Below, one piece after another: positions 19,505 through 29,552 of a stretch of 64,000 nucleotides of DNA. The stretch's first letter is position 1, and each line of letters begins with the position of its first letter. The stretch covers positions 1-64,000 of the forward strand of contig WQYP01000001.1 in the NCBI GenBank assembly GCA_009781185.1, read 5' to 3'. The translations under genes were made by a program, and so were the position numbers. The notes under the pieces are model-generated. The model saw nothing but the letters and a program-made list of their open reading frames with translations. It was not told the origin of the DNA and searched no databases. Origin of the DNA: Phycisphaerales bacterium (GTDB lineage Bacteria > Planctomycetota > Phycisphaerae > WQYP01).

Positions 19505-20650
19505 CTACCCCGCCTTATTCTGCAGCCGATGCCCGATCGCTTGCTTCAGATGATGCACCACCACCTCGATCTCCATCCGTGTCAGGCGGTTGTGGAACGG
19601 CAGCGCAATCGTCCGATCCGCCACGTATTCCGTCACCGGAAAATCGCCTTTTTTGTATCCGTGATCGCTCATGTAAAACGGCTGCAGATGGATCGGCGGG
19701 AAATAATTCGAACAGCCGATCTGATGCGTTTTCAAATACGCCAGAATCGCATCCCGATCCACCACGTCAAATTCCCCCGTCAATCGCACCACAAACACAA
19801 ACCACCCCATGACCGTATGCTCGTCGATCGTCGGCAAAATAATGTGCGGCTCATCAAGCAGATGCTGCATGTAACTATGCGCCACACGCTGACGAGCCTC
19901 CAAAATTTCCTCCAGCCGCCGCATCTGCACAATGCCGATCACCGCATTGATATCGCTCATCCGATAGTTGTAACCCAACCGCGCATGGCTCAGCCAGCTC
20001 GCCCCCGGATCACGTCCCTGATTCCGCAGGCTTCGGCACAAATCCGCCAGCTTCCGATCATTCGTCACCACCATTCCGCCCTCGCCCGTCGTAATCTGCT
20101 TATTAGGATAAAACCCAAAAACCCCGCACCGCCCAAACGTCCCCGCCTTCCGCCCCTTATGGCTCGCCCCCAACGCCTCGCACGAATCCTCAATAAACGG
20201 AATCTCATGTCTCGCCGCCAACTGCGTCAGCTCATGCATCCCTGCGGGGTTCCCAAGCGCCTCGACCCCAAGAATCGCGCGTGTCTTGGGCGTGATCGCC
20301 TTCGCCGCCAACTCCACATCAATATTCAGCGTTGTGTTCTCGATGTCCACAAACACCGGCTTCGCTCCGACCATCTTGATCGCATTGCTGCTGGCGACAA
20401 ACGAAAACGGCGTCGTCACCACCTCGTCCCCCGCCCCGATTCCCATCGCCGTCAAACAGCAATGCAATCCCGCCGTCCCCGAATTCACCGCCACCGCATG
20501 ATCCACCCCCAGATACCGCCGGAAGCAATCCTCAAACTCCGGCCCTTTCGGCCCCAGCGACAAATGCCGCGTCCGCAACACCTCCACCACCGCCTGAATC
20601 TCCGCCTCCGTTATCTCTGGACTCGAAAGAGGAATTTGAATATCGTCCAT
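19505..20650 (-). CDS. DegT/DnrJ/EryC1/StrS aminotransferase (sugar aminotransferase)
   Basis: IPLSSPEITEAEIQAVVEVLRTRHLSLGPKGPEFE...AVNSGTAGLHCCL...IEDSCEALGASHKGRKAGTFG..GVFGFYPNKQITTGEGGMV. Confidence 0.92.
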   Translation of the reverse strand: MDDIQIPLSSPEITEAEIQAVVEVLRTRHLSLGPKGPEFEDCFRRYLGVDHAVAVNSGTAGLHCCLTAMGIGAGDEVVTTPFSFVASSNAIKMVGAKPVFVDIENTTLNIDVELAAKAITPKTRAILGVEALGNPAGMHELTQLAARHEIPFIEDSCEALGASHKGRKAGTFGRCGVFGFYPNKQITTGEGGMVVTNDRKLADLCRSLRNQGRDPGASWLSHARLGYNYRMSDINAVIGIVQMRRLEEILEARQRVAHSYMQHLLDEPHIILPTIDEHTVMGWFVFVVRLTGEFDVVDRDAILAYLKTHQIGCSNYFPPIHLQPFYMSDHGYKKGDFPVTEYVADRTIALPFHNRLTRMEIEVVVHHLKQAIGHRLQNKAG

Positions 20651-20836
20651 GATCGCTCCAACTTTTCTCGCTATACAATCTCGTTATTATCGGCAGAAAT
20701 CGGGAATCAAGTTCAATCCGTAATATTCCCAGAAAACTTCCCACACAATCGCCACACCAAGACGATAAAAATAAACGCCTAAACGACTTAACGATTTAAC
20801 GACTTGACGATTTAACGATTTGCCGAGCAACGCCTC

Positions 20837-21385
20837 ATGAACGTCATCCGCACTGAACTCCCTGATGTCCTGATCCTCGAGCCCAAAGTCTTCGGCGACC
20901 CACGCGGCTTCTTCCTCGAAAGCTACAACGCCCGCACCTTCGCCGAAAAAACCGGCATCCACCTCCCATTCGTCCAGGACAATCATTCCCGTTCCGCCCG
21001 CGGCGTCCTCCGCGGACTTCACTACCAAATCCAACACCCCCAGGGAAAACTCCTCCGCGTCGGCGGCGGCGAAGTCTTCGACGTCGCTCTCGACATTCGC
21101 AAACACTCCCCAACCTTCGGCCACGCCGTCTGGGTCAACATCTCCGCTGAAAACAAACGCATCCTCTGGGTCCCCCCCGGCTTCGCCCACGGCTTCCTCG
21201 TCCTCTCCGAATCCGCCGACGTCTTCTACAAAACCACCGACTACTACGCCCCCGAGCACGAACGCACCATCCGCTGGAACGACCCTGAACTCGCCATCCC
21301 CTGGCCGCTCCAAGGCCTCACGCCCACCCTCAGCGCCAAAGACCAACGCGGCCTCAACCTCCGCGACGCTGAAGTCTTCCCTTAA
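20837..21385 (+). CDS. rfbC: dTDP-4-dehydrorhamnose 3,5-epimerase
   Basis: PDVLILEPKVFGDPRGFFLESYN...FVQDNHSRSARGVLRGLHYQ. Confidence 0.95.
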   Translation: MNVIRTELPDVLILEPKVFGDPRGFFLESYNARTFAEKTGIHLPFVQDNHSRSARGVLRGLHYQIQHPQGKLLRVGGGEVFDVALDIRKHSPTFGHAVWVNISAENKRILWVPPGFAHGFLVLSESADVFYKTTDYYAPEHERTIRWNDPELAIPWPLQGLTPTLSAKDQRGLNLRDAEVFP

Positions 21386-21610
21386 ACATCGCCCGGTAGC
21401 GACCCCGCTTTGCGGGGTGGCAGTGGTGGGGGTGCATGCCTTCCCCCGAAAAAACATTTAGCCATTCGCCCACAGGCGAGCGTTTTTCCACGAATTTTAC
21501 GAATTGAACGAATTTTACGCGTCAATCTCGCCGCATATTTGCTATCCTGAACACCGCCGCAAGACCGATAATCCATTGTTACGCATTCTCCCCCAAAGGT
21601 TTTCCCGCTC

Positions 21611-23776
21611 ATGCTCAATCGTCGCTTGGTCGTCCTTTTCGTGCTCGTTTTCCTGGGCCTTTGCGTCCTGGCGACGCGTCTGCGGACGCTGCAGTTCACA
21701 CAGGCCGACGCCATGCGGAAAGAGCTGCAGATTTCGCTCATGCAGCGGAGCCCCATTGAGACCGCCCGCGGCGCCATTTTGGACCGAAATAACATCAAAA
21801 TCGCCTATGACAAACCCTCTTATCACCTCGTCATGGACTACCGCGCCATGAATTTAGATGACGGCTGGCTGGCCCGAGCAGCATCGGATCGCCTTGAAGC
21901 GTCAGGCGAAAAATTCGCAACCCGTGCCCAGCGTAGCCAACGAATCGCCGAGCTCAAGGAAACCATCAAACGTGAAATCGACGCGATTCCCGCCGCCATC
22001 GCCCAGCGCTGCGACACCTCGGATCTGGACGATCCGTCGCCCGACGCTCCGCCGCTGGAGAAAGTGCTCGCCCGCTTCCACGCCATCCGCGAAGACATCA
22101 ACACGCTTCGCGTCAATGTCTGGGATTTCGCACTGCGGCGGGACAGGGCCAGGGATGAGGATTTCAACCGCATGCTGGAGGCGGAAAAGCTCACCCACAT
22201 CATCATCCCCCACATCACCGACGATCTGGCCTTTTATTTCATCGCCCACGCCCAGGAATACCCCGGCCTGATCGTGCGGGACTCACGTCTACGTGTTTAT
22301 CCGTACAAGGATGTCGCCTGCCAGGTGATTGGCTCGCTGCGCCGCGTCAACGCGGCGGAACGGGATCGCCTGCCGTTCCGCTTCCCCAATCTTCGCTCCG
22401 AAGGCGACGAGGGCCAGCTCAACGGCTACCGCGACATCGACCTGATCGGCGACACCGGCGTCGAAGCCAAAAAAGAAGATACCCTCCACGGCCAACGCGG
22501 TTGCTGGATCATCGAACGAGGCGGCAACGTCAGCGATGATGCAGCGCCGGCCGTCGACGAAGATACCGCCAGCTCCCCGGACCGCCGGATCGACCCCAAG
22601 TTCGGCCAGGATGTACGCCTGACGCTCGACATTGCCCTGCAGCAGGACATCGAAGCCGCCCTTCACGACCCCGCCAAGCGCCTCCTCCGCGGCAAGGACG
22701 ACAAGGACCATTTCGTCGCCGTCGTGGTCTTGTCAATGGATGGACAAGTGTTGTCACTTATTTCGACGCCCGGCTACGACCTCAACGACATGGACAACAT
22801 CCGCAATGATCTGAACCAGGACGAGTATCGCCGTCCGCAGGCGAATCGCGCCTTGCAAGGCTATCAGCCCGGCTCCACGATCAAACCTCTCATCGCCACC
22901 GCGGCCTTGACCGAGCACCTCGTCACGCCCCAGGAAACCATCACCTGCAACGGCTATCTTTTCCCCAATCGCCCAACCCAGTATCGCTGTTCCATCTACC
23001 TGGAATCGCACGCCACGCATGGCCCGCTGCAACTCGCCGACGCCATCGCTCAATCCTGCAACATCTATTTCTACACGCTCGGCGGGCGGCTGGGCACGGA
23101 GCGTCTCGTCTCCTGGCTTTCAGCGTTCGGCCTGGGCCGTGACAGCGGCCTCGAACTCCACGACCAGGACGGACTCCTCCCCCAACCCCGGCAAAACCCC
23201 GACGAGGATCAATATAACGCGATCCTGATGGGCATTGGCCAGGGCCCCGTGTTCGCCACGCCGCTTCAGATGGCCAGTGCTTACGCCACGCTCTTGCGCG
23301 GCGGCCAGTGGATTCAGCCGCACATCTTCGCCGACACCGTCCCGCAGACCTCGCAAATGTTTCACATAGCCCCCGAGCATCTTGCCGCCATTCGGGAAGG
23401 CATGCGCCGCACCGTCACCGTCGGCACTGCCAAAAAAGTCATGACCCTGCACATCCCCGTTGCCGGCAAAACCGGCACCGCCGACGTCAAACGCAAGGCC
23501 TTCGACGATGAGGGCCATCCCGTTTTCGACCCGCTGAAAAACGCCGACGGCACCCCAAAGCTCGGTCCCGACGGCCAGCCGCAATTCGCACGAGCCTTCA
23601 CCGCCGGCACCGATGCATGGTTCGTCGGCTACGTTCCCGCGGACAAACCAAAATTCGTCATCGCCGCCGTCATGGAATTTGGCGGCCACGGCGGCGCCTT
23701 CTCCGCTCCCATCGTCAAGGAAACGATTCTACAATTGGAAAAACATCGCTATCTGCCGCAGATGGACGTGCCCTGA
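21611..23776 (+). CDS. Penicillin-binding protein 2 (transpeptidase)
   Basis: TM anchor; RALQGYQPGSTIKPL (SxxK), IAQSCNIYFYTLGGRLG (SxN), AGKTGTADV (KTG). Confidence 0.9.
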   Translation: MLNRRLVVLFVLVFLGLCVLATRLRTLQFTQADAMRKELQISLMQRSPIETARGAILDRNNIKIAYDKPSYHLVMDYRAMNLDDGWLARAASDRLEASGEKFATRAQRSQRIAELKETIKREIDAIPAAIAQRCDTSDLDDPSPDAPPLEKVLARFHAIREDINTLRVNVWDFALRRDRARDEDFNRMLEAEKLTHIIIPHITDDLAFYFIAHAQEYPGLIVRDSRLRVYPYKDVACQVIGSLRRVNAAERDRLPFRFPNLRSEGDEGQLNGYRDIDLIGDTGVEAKKEDTLHGQRGCWIIERGGNVSDDAAPAVDEDTASSPDRRIDPKFGQDVRLTLDIALQQDIEAALHDPAKRLLRGKDDKDHFVAVVVLSMDGQVLSLISTPGYDLNDMDNIRNDLNQDEYRRPQANRALQGYQPGSTIKPLIATAALTEHLVTPQETITCNGYLFPNRPTQYRCSIYLESHATHGPLQLADAIAQSCNIYFYTLGGRLGTERLVSWLSAFGLGRDSGLELHDQDGLLPQPRQNPDEDQYNAILMGIGQGPVFATPLQMASAYATLLRGGQWIQPHIFADTVPQTSQMFHIAPEHLAAIREGMRRTVTVGTAKKVMTLHIPVAGKTGTADVKRKAFDDEGHPVFDPLKNADGTPKLGPDGQPQFARAFTAGTDAWFVGYVPADKPKFVIAAVMEFGGHGGAFSAPIVKETILQLEKHRYLPQMDVP

Positions 23777-23779
23777 CGC

Positions 23780-24898
23780 ATGCTTAAAAAGTTCCGCGAC
23801 ATTCTCTTAAAGCTCCTCACGACCCGCGTCGCATGGCCGATCGTGCTGACGGTCGGCCTCCTCTGCACGGTCTCGATCATGACCTTGGAGCTTATTTCCC
23901 CGATACGTGCGGAGCGACAGCAGATTCACGTAGCCGTCGGAGCCGCGGTCATTCTGCTGGTCCTCACAATATCCTTCCAAAACTTCGGCCGCATCGCTTT
24001 CGTCCTTTACGCCCTCTCGTTGGTCCTGCTCGTAGGCGTCCTGGGCACAGCCCCGATCAACCATGCCAGACGCTGGTTCCAACTCACCGCATCGTTTTCC
24101 ATCCAACCGTCCGAAATCGCCAAGATCGCCTACGTCCTGATGCTGGCCCGGCATCTCCGCTACAAACGGCAACTGGATTCCATCAAAGACCTGCTGACCC
24201 CTTTCCTGCTGACCCTCATCCCCTTCGCCCTGATCCTGGCCGAGCCCGACCTCGGCACAGCACTCCTGTTTCCTCTCACGCTCTACGCCATGTTAATCGC
24301 CGCCGGCGCACGCCTGCGTCACCTGCTCGCCATTGCCTTAATCGTCATCCTCGCAGCACCGGGTGCCTTCCCCTTCCTCAAACCCTATCAGCAGCAGCGT
24401 GTCATCGACTTCGGCCGATCACTGGCAGGCACAGGCAAACCGCATCCGCAGCAGGCGCAATCTCGCATGGCGGTCGCCGCCGGCGGAATCTGGGGCCTGG
24501 GTGCCGAAGGCGCCAAGTACGTCCGCCCCCGCCAATTACCCGAGGCTTACACCGACTTCATCTTCGCCGTCGTCGGCGTGCAGTGGGGCTTCGCAGGCTG
24601 CCTGCTCATCGTCGGTCTCTACCTCGCCTTCTTCGCAGCCTCCGTCGAAATCGCAGGCTCCACCAAAGACCCCTTCGGCCGCCTCATGGTCGTCGGACTC
24701 GCCTCCATGATGCTCTTCCAGGCAATGATCAACATGGGCATGACAATGGGAATCGGCCCCGTCACCGGCGTGGCACTCCCCTTCGTTTCCTACGGCGGCT
24801 CCTCGCTCCTCGCCAGCATGTTAACCGCAGGTCTGCTGCTAAACGTCTCCGTCCGCCGCCAAACCCATTCCGCCATCATGCAATACGCCCCGGCGTGA
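23780..24898 (+). CDS. rodA: FtsW/RodA/SpoVE family protein (RodA-like, next to PBP2)
   Basis: Multi-TM; RRWFQLTASFSIQPSEIAKIAYVLMLAR; LAEPDLGTALLFPLTLYAML; FVSYGGSSLLASM. Confidence 0.9.
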   Translation: MLKKFRDILLKLLTTRVAWPIVLTVGLLCTVSIMTLELISPIRAERQQIHVAVGAAVILLVLTISFQNFGRIAFVLYALSLVLLVGVLGTAPINHARRWFQLTASFSIQPSEIAKIAYVLMLARHLRYKRQLDSIKDLLTPFLLTLIPFALILAEPDLGTALLFPLTLYAMLIAAGARLRHLLAIALIVILAAPGAFPFLKPYQQQRVIDFGRSLAGTGKPHPQQAQSRMAVAAGGIWGLGAEGAKYVRPRQLPEAYTDFIFAVVGVQWGFAGCLLIVGLYLAFFAASVEIAGSTKDPFGRLMVVGLASMMLFQAMINMGMTMGIGPVTGVALPFVSYGGSSLLASMLTAGLLLNVSVRRQTHSAIMQYAPA

Positions 24899-24915
24899 AT
24901 GTAGGGCGATTCGAC

Positions 24916-25001
24916 CATATTGCCCCGGCTTTAGCCGGGATTGGCTCTGATGAACCACTGGTTGATCGAAGGCCAATCCCGGCTAGAGCCGGGGCTATAT
25001 G
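24916..25001. terminator. Large inverted repeat between convergent rodA and sigma-factor genes (possible bidirectional terminator)
   Basis: Arms CATATTGCCCCGGCTTTAGCCGGGATTGGC / GCCAATCCCGGCTAGAGCCGGGGCTATATG; same family at 1725-1755 and 18821-18850. Confidence 0.6.
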
Positions 25002-25522
25002 GATAGCATCTTCCGCAGTGCCGCACGTGCCCGATGCAGCCGCGACTCGACGGTCCCGCGTGGCAATGCAAGCACGCTTGCAATCTCGTCATAGCTCAGC
25101 CCGTCGAGTTCACGGAGGATCAGAATCGCCCGAAAATCCCCCGGCAGCCGAGCCAGCGCCGCTTGCAAATCCAGTCTCGCCTCAATCGCATCCGTATGAG
25201 AAGGCGTCAGCCGCGATGCATCATCGGAAAGCGCAAGCGAGGTCATCCCCCGCCTCCGGCGAAACAACGCCGCCTGCCGAAAAAGAATCGCATAAAGCCA
25301 TGTCTTCACGGAAGATCGCCCCTCAAAAGTCCCCACCCCCCGAAACGCCGCCAGAAAAGTCTCCTGCAAAAGATCCTCCGCATCCTGCGACCGCGGCACA
25401 AGAGTCTCCGCAAGCCGCAGCATTGCCGCCGCATGACGATCAATAAGCAAATGAAACGCCTCTCCCGCCGAGCGAGCGCCCGACTTAGCCGAGAGAATCA
25501 GTTCGTCATCAGGTATCTGCAC
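24995..25522 (-). CDS. RNA polymerase ECF-type sigma factor
   Basis: RSQDAEDLLQETFLAAFRGVGTFEGRSSVKTWLYAILFRQA...ILILRELDGLSYDEIASVLALPRGTVESRLHRARAALRK. Confidence 0.92.
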   Translation of the reverse strand: MQIPDDELILSAKSGARSAGEAFHLLIDRHAAAMLRLAETLVPRSQDAEDLLQETFLAAFRGVGTFEGRSSVKTWLYAILFRQAALFRRRRGMTSLALSDDASRLTPSHTDAIEARLDLQAALARLPGDFRAILILRELDGLSYDEIASVLALPRGTVESRLHRARAALRKMLSI

Positions 25523-25534
25523 AGGAGTCCGTGG

Positions 25535-26836
25535 TTAGTAGTTCTTCAGCTTATCGATGCACTGCCGAGCGATCTTCGCAGTTTGAGCGTCTTGATGCTT
25601 CGTCGCCTGTTCCAGCGCGGCCATAATCTCAGGTTCCTTGCGGCCGTGAATCGCGATCTCCGCAATCGCACGGTAACGCACCGCAGATTCCGTATCGCTC
25701 ACCAGCTTCGCCAGCAGCGGCGCAGACTTAGGATCCGCACTGGCCCCCAAAATCGCGGTAGCTTCGACGCGGCCAAACGGATCAGACTGCGACACCATCG
25801 CCTCAAAAAGTTTCGGATCGACCTTCTCCCCGTTGATACCGAGCCCGCGAGCCGCCCATGCCATCAGCTTCGGATCCTTTGTAGTCGCAGCAACCTTTTG
25901 AATCGCCGCAGTCAGCCTCGCATCCTTAAGCTTCGGCCCATGATAGCACGCCACACGCGCACCAGGCCCGCCCTGCTCCACGATCTGAATCAACGGCTCA
26001 ATCGTACGCGGATCTTTCAAATCCACCAGCGTACTAACCAGCCACATCTGCCCCGCACCCGACAACGACGCATTCCCAACCAGCGAAAGCATAGGCAAAA
26101 CAGCAGGCTCCCCAATCTGCACCGCACGATCGTGCGCATTCTTCCCCGCAACCGCATCGCCCAGCAAACCGGCCGTGATCTGCTCCAGCAACGCTTTCTT
26201 CCCAGCCGCATCCAACTTCCCAAACTCCACCGGCGGCGCTTCGCCAAGGTTCATCGACACCGTCGCACTGGCCACAACAATCGGCTTTCTCTCCAACTCC
26301 TCGCCACTCTCCGACGTAAGCACCACAAACGCTTTCACTCGTACCGCCCCCGCCGCAAGTAAATCCTTCATCTTTCCCAACGGCTCGGGCGCCGAAGCAG
26401 CAGCCTTTTTAGCGCCAGCAATCGCTGACGCCGTCGGCAACCCATCGCGAATCTCAATCTCCGGAGCATAGCGGTAAGCAGCCAACAACCCCGCATCGAA
26501 CTGAATCTCCATCGTCTCTTGAGCCGCCACAATTTGCGGTGTCGCCACATGCGCCGCCGTGTAGTAAATATGATCCTTCCCCTGCGCCACCAGCAGCCAG
26601 ACGCGAACATTCTGCTTGGACAGTTCCGTACTTGCCAGATTTTTCAATTCCGCCCGCACCAGAATCGGCGCCGCAATCGCCGGCGTCCCAACAGCCGAAA
26701 TCCTCGCCTGCAAATTGCCGCTGACTTCCCCCCACCCCCCTCCTGCACTTTGAACCGGCGGCGGAGCATCCGCCAGCAGCGAGCCTGCGCACACCAAACA
26801 CCACACGCCGACAACCCGGCGAACCAAAGCGTTCAT
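25535..26836 (-). CDS. Secreted HEAT-repeat-containing protein
   Basis: Signal peptide MNALVRRVVGVWCLVCAGSLLADA; repeated LGASADPKSAPLLAKLVSDTESAVRYRAIAEIAIHG. Confidence 0.65.
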   Translation of the reverse strand: MNALVRRVVGVWCLVCAGSLLADAPPPVQSAGGGWGEVSGNLQARISAVGTPAIAAPILVRAELKNLASTELSKQNVRVWLLVAQGKDHIYYTAAHVATPQIVAAQETMEIQFDAGLLAAYRYAPEIEIRDGLPTASAIAGAKKAAASAPEPLGKMKDLLAAGAVRVKAFVVLTSESGEELERKPIVVASATVSMNLGEAPPVEFGKLDAAGKKALLEQITAGLLGDAVAGKNAHDRAVQIGEPAVLPMLSLVGNASLSGAGQMWLVSTLVDLKDPRTIEPLIQIVEQGGPGARVACYHGPKLKDARLTAAIQKVAATTKDPKLMAWAARGLGINGEKVDPKLFEAMVSQSDPFGRVEATAILGASADPKSAPLLAKLVSDTESAVRYRAIAEIAIHGRKEPEIMAALEQATKHQDAQTAKIARQCIDKLKNY

Positions 26837-27025
26837 AAAACCTCCCAACACCGCCGCATCATAACAGATGTCTATTGAGTCGGCAGGCTGGTAGCGACCC
26901 CGCTTTGCGGGGTGTCGGTATGGTGGTAATAGCGTGGGTGCATGCCCGCAAAAGTTTAGCCGTTGATCGAAGATCAACGCTCGCTCGCCTTGGATGCGAT
27001 AGGGGTGGGAGGTGGTCTGTAAACC

Positions 27026-27168
27026 GATGATCCGCGCAGGGCAACCGCATTTGACGTTCAGAGCCGCGACCATCAGGGAGCGACCGTGCGGCAATGCGTG
27101 AATCACGCGGGTCGCTCCCTTACGGTCGCGGCTCTGATGGTCAAATGCGTTTGCCCTGATGATCCGCG
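27026..27168. repeat. MITE-like long imperfect inverted repeat (about 60-bp arms, about 24-bp spacer)
   Basis: Left arm ...AGGGCAACCGCATTTGACGTTCAGAGCCGCGACCATCAGGGAGCGACC; right arm reverse complement ...AGGGCAAACGCATTTGACCATCAGAGCCGCGACCGTAAGGGAGCGACC. Confidence 0.8.
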
Positions 27169-27233
27169 GCAAATCGGAACTATGTGGGATAAGACCCCGT
27201 GGTATACTTGAGGCATGATGAAGGAGGTGAAGC

Positions 27234-29531
27234 GTGGGAGTATTTCGGATGGTCCGGGTAATGGCCCTGGTGCTGGTGCTGTGCCTCGCGGCACGGGGTC
27301 AGGGGGAAGGGGGAGTGAAGGAAGAAAAGCAAACGAATGCCACGCGGCCGGGCGAAGTTCCAATTGCGGAGATCATTTCGCTCATCGAACAACTTGGCGA
27401 TGAGCAATATTCGCGTCGAGAAGAGGCGCAGCAGAAATTGTCGGAAATGGCGGATGCGAGAGTTTTGAACGCATTGCGTGAGGCGGCCGCGGGTGCGGAT
27501 CCGGAAATCGCGGCTCGAGCGAAAAAGTTGATGGCGGAATTGCAAAGCTTTTCGCATGTGGTGGTCGATGCGCAGGGTCGGCCAATCGCGGGCGCTACCG
27601 TCAGATTGCTTTATCCGAAGGGGCAAAAACCTGTTACGCTCAAGAGCAACGGATTCGGAGGCGTGACGCTGCCGACGGAGGAAGTAACAAAAGCGGTTAG
27701 GCCACACTTTGGAGACGTGACGCGGCCGGAGGAGGCGGTTGTGCCGACGGAGTTACGCGTGTCGCATCCTCGATTTGGCGAGGCTGTTGGAGGCTTTCCT
27801 CTTCCCTTGTCTGTCGATGAAAATGGGAGAGTGGAGCAGGCGGTGCCGTTGAAAATTCGCGTGCCGTTGGTGGAGAAGGGGACGGAAGCGTATGGGCGTT
27901 CGCTTCGTGGTGTGGTGACTGGGCCGGATGGCAGGCCGATGGAAGGGGCTCGGGTTACGTGCTACACGGTTCGGACGCCGGGCGAGGGATTGATCCAATC
28001 ACATGATTCGATTCATGACGTTCTGACGGGCGCACAGGGCCGGTTCAGCATTTATGTGTCGGACGCCAATCCGCGGAACGAGCGAGGGAAGTTGATACCT
28101 GAGCGATCGCAGTTTCAGGTTGTCGTTAACGGAGCTGGGGAGGGGGCGAACGCGGATCTGTTTCCTTATGCGGCATCGTTTCCGAATGCGGAGGAGGCGA
28201 AGATTCGTCTGCCGCGGCCGGAGCTTTCGCATCAGTTTGCGTATGAAGCCCCCCCCCCCGGCGGCGGACGGCTGGGCAAGGATGATTTGCCGAATCTGTG
28301 GATCGCTTACACGCAGCCGGATGGAACACGTGTCAGTTTGCCGAAAAAGTACCGTGAAGGCGGGAAATTGTTGCCGGGGACATACACGGCGGAATGGGCG
28401 GACATGCGTGGAAAACGGATCGTTTACCAGCCTGTTGAGGTGAAAGCGGATAGCCCGGAGGTACTGCTGTTTCGGCTGCCTTCGCCGGTGCATTATCGTG
28501 GGCATGTCGTGGACGGTCGGGACGGCAAGCCGCTGGGCGGGGTGTTCGTGATGGGAAAAACCGGCACGATGAAAGATAACCCGGCGCTGCTCACCGACGA
28601 TCAGTGGACGGAGCTTGAGGCTCTGCCTGCCAAGCCTGCGATGGATGACGATCGGCTCAAGGCGCTCAGTCGCATCTACGCATTTGAAACCATTGTTCGC
28701 ACCGATGAGAACGGGGAGTTTGATGTCGAGCAGCCGATCGATCACAAATATTACGATGTGGCGGCGATCGCGCGTGGGCGGCTGGCGTATGCGATAAAGG
28801 TTTATAAGTATGCAGGAGGTGAGAAGCCGGAGGTGGCGATGGGCGATATGCCGTTGTTTCCGGCGGCGCGTGTCACATTGAAAATAATGCCTGCCCCAGG
28901 CTCGCGACACATGTCGGTCATGCCGGAATGGATTCTCGCCGCCGACCATCAGCCGGAATGGTTCGAGCATTTCAAGAGGGTGATGGGCAACCGCCCATAC
29001 GGCTCCGAAGCGTTTATCCCTTACGGCCAGTGGCTGAAACCCAACAAGGCGGAAATGGAACCGATCCTTGTGCCGGCGGATGTGAAGCTGACGCTGAAGT
29101 TTGGAGTGCCGTACGAGGAGGGGTTGGTGCCGACGGTCTACGAGAAGCCGATCCAACTGGCTGCGGGGAAGGTGCTGGATATCGGTGAAGTGGCGTTCAA
29201 GCCGGCGATGGTGGTCAAGGTCAAAGTGGTGAACGAAGCGGGCAAAGGCGTCGAAGGGGTCGCGGTGCGGGAAAAATATGAAGATGAAAACATATGGAGC
29301 GTGGTGCACAACGCGGATCAGGAAGGATTTGTGCGGTTTTTTGTGCGGCCGAATTCGAGCGTAGAGTTTGCGCCGGATACGATGGCGGCGACGAAAGAAG
29401 AGTATGCGAATCGGCCGCGTGTGGCGTTTAAGGTGGGAGCGACGGCGCCGGCGGAGGCGCTGGTGATAACGCTCACGCCGCAACAGATTCAGACTTTGAC
29501 GAAAACGGCGGGCAAGCCCGGCAACAAATAG
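27234..29531 (+). CDS. Large secreted protein with HEAT-like N-terminus and carboxypeptidase-regulatory-like (Ig-fold) repeats
   Basis: Signal peptide; VVVDAQGRPIAGATVRLLYP, GVVTGPDGRPMEGARVTCY, GHVVDGRDGKPLGGVFVMG. Confidence 0.65.
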   Translation: MGVFRMVRVMALVLVLCLAARGQGEGGVKEEKQTNATRPGEVPIAEIISLIEQLGDEQYSRREEAQQKLSEMADARVLNALREAAAGADPEIAARAKKLMAELQSFSHVVVDAQGRPIAGATVRLLYPKGQKPVTLKSNGFGGVTLPTEEVTKAVRPHFGDVTRPEEAVVPTELRVSHPRFGEAVGGFPLPLSVDENGRVEQAVPLKIRVPLVEKGTEAYGRSLRGVVTGPDGRPMEGARVTCYTVRTPGEGLIQSHDSIHDVLTGAQGRFSIYVSDANPRNERGKLIPERSQFQVVVNGAGEGANADLFPYAASFPNAEEAKIRLPRPELSHQFAYEAPPPGGGRLGKDDLPNLWIAYTQPDGTRVSLPKKYREGGKLLPGTYTAEWADMRGKRIVYQPVEVKADSPEVLLFRLPSPVHYRGHVVDGRDGKPLGGVFVMGKTGTMKDNPALLTDDQWTELEALPAKPAMDDDRLKALSRIYAFETIVRTDENGEFDVEQPIDHKYYDVAAIARGRLAYAIKVYKYAGGEKPEVAMGDMPLFPAARVTLKIMPAPGSRHMSVMPEWILAADHQPEWFEHFKRVMGNRPYGSEAFIPYGQWLKPNKAEMEPILVPADVKLTLKFGVPYEEGLVPTVYEKPIQLAAGKVLDIGEVAFKPAMVVKVKVVNEAGKGVEGVAVREKYEDENIWSVVHNADQEGFVRFFVRPNSSVEFAPDTMAATKEEYANRPRVAFKVGATAPAEALVITLTPQQIQTLTKTAGKPGNK

Positions 29532-29552
29532 GTCAGAAGAATGCTGCGCCCG

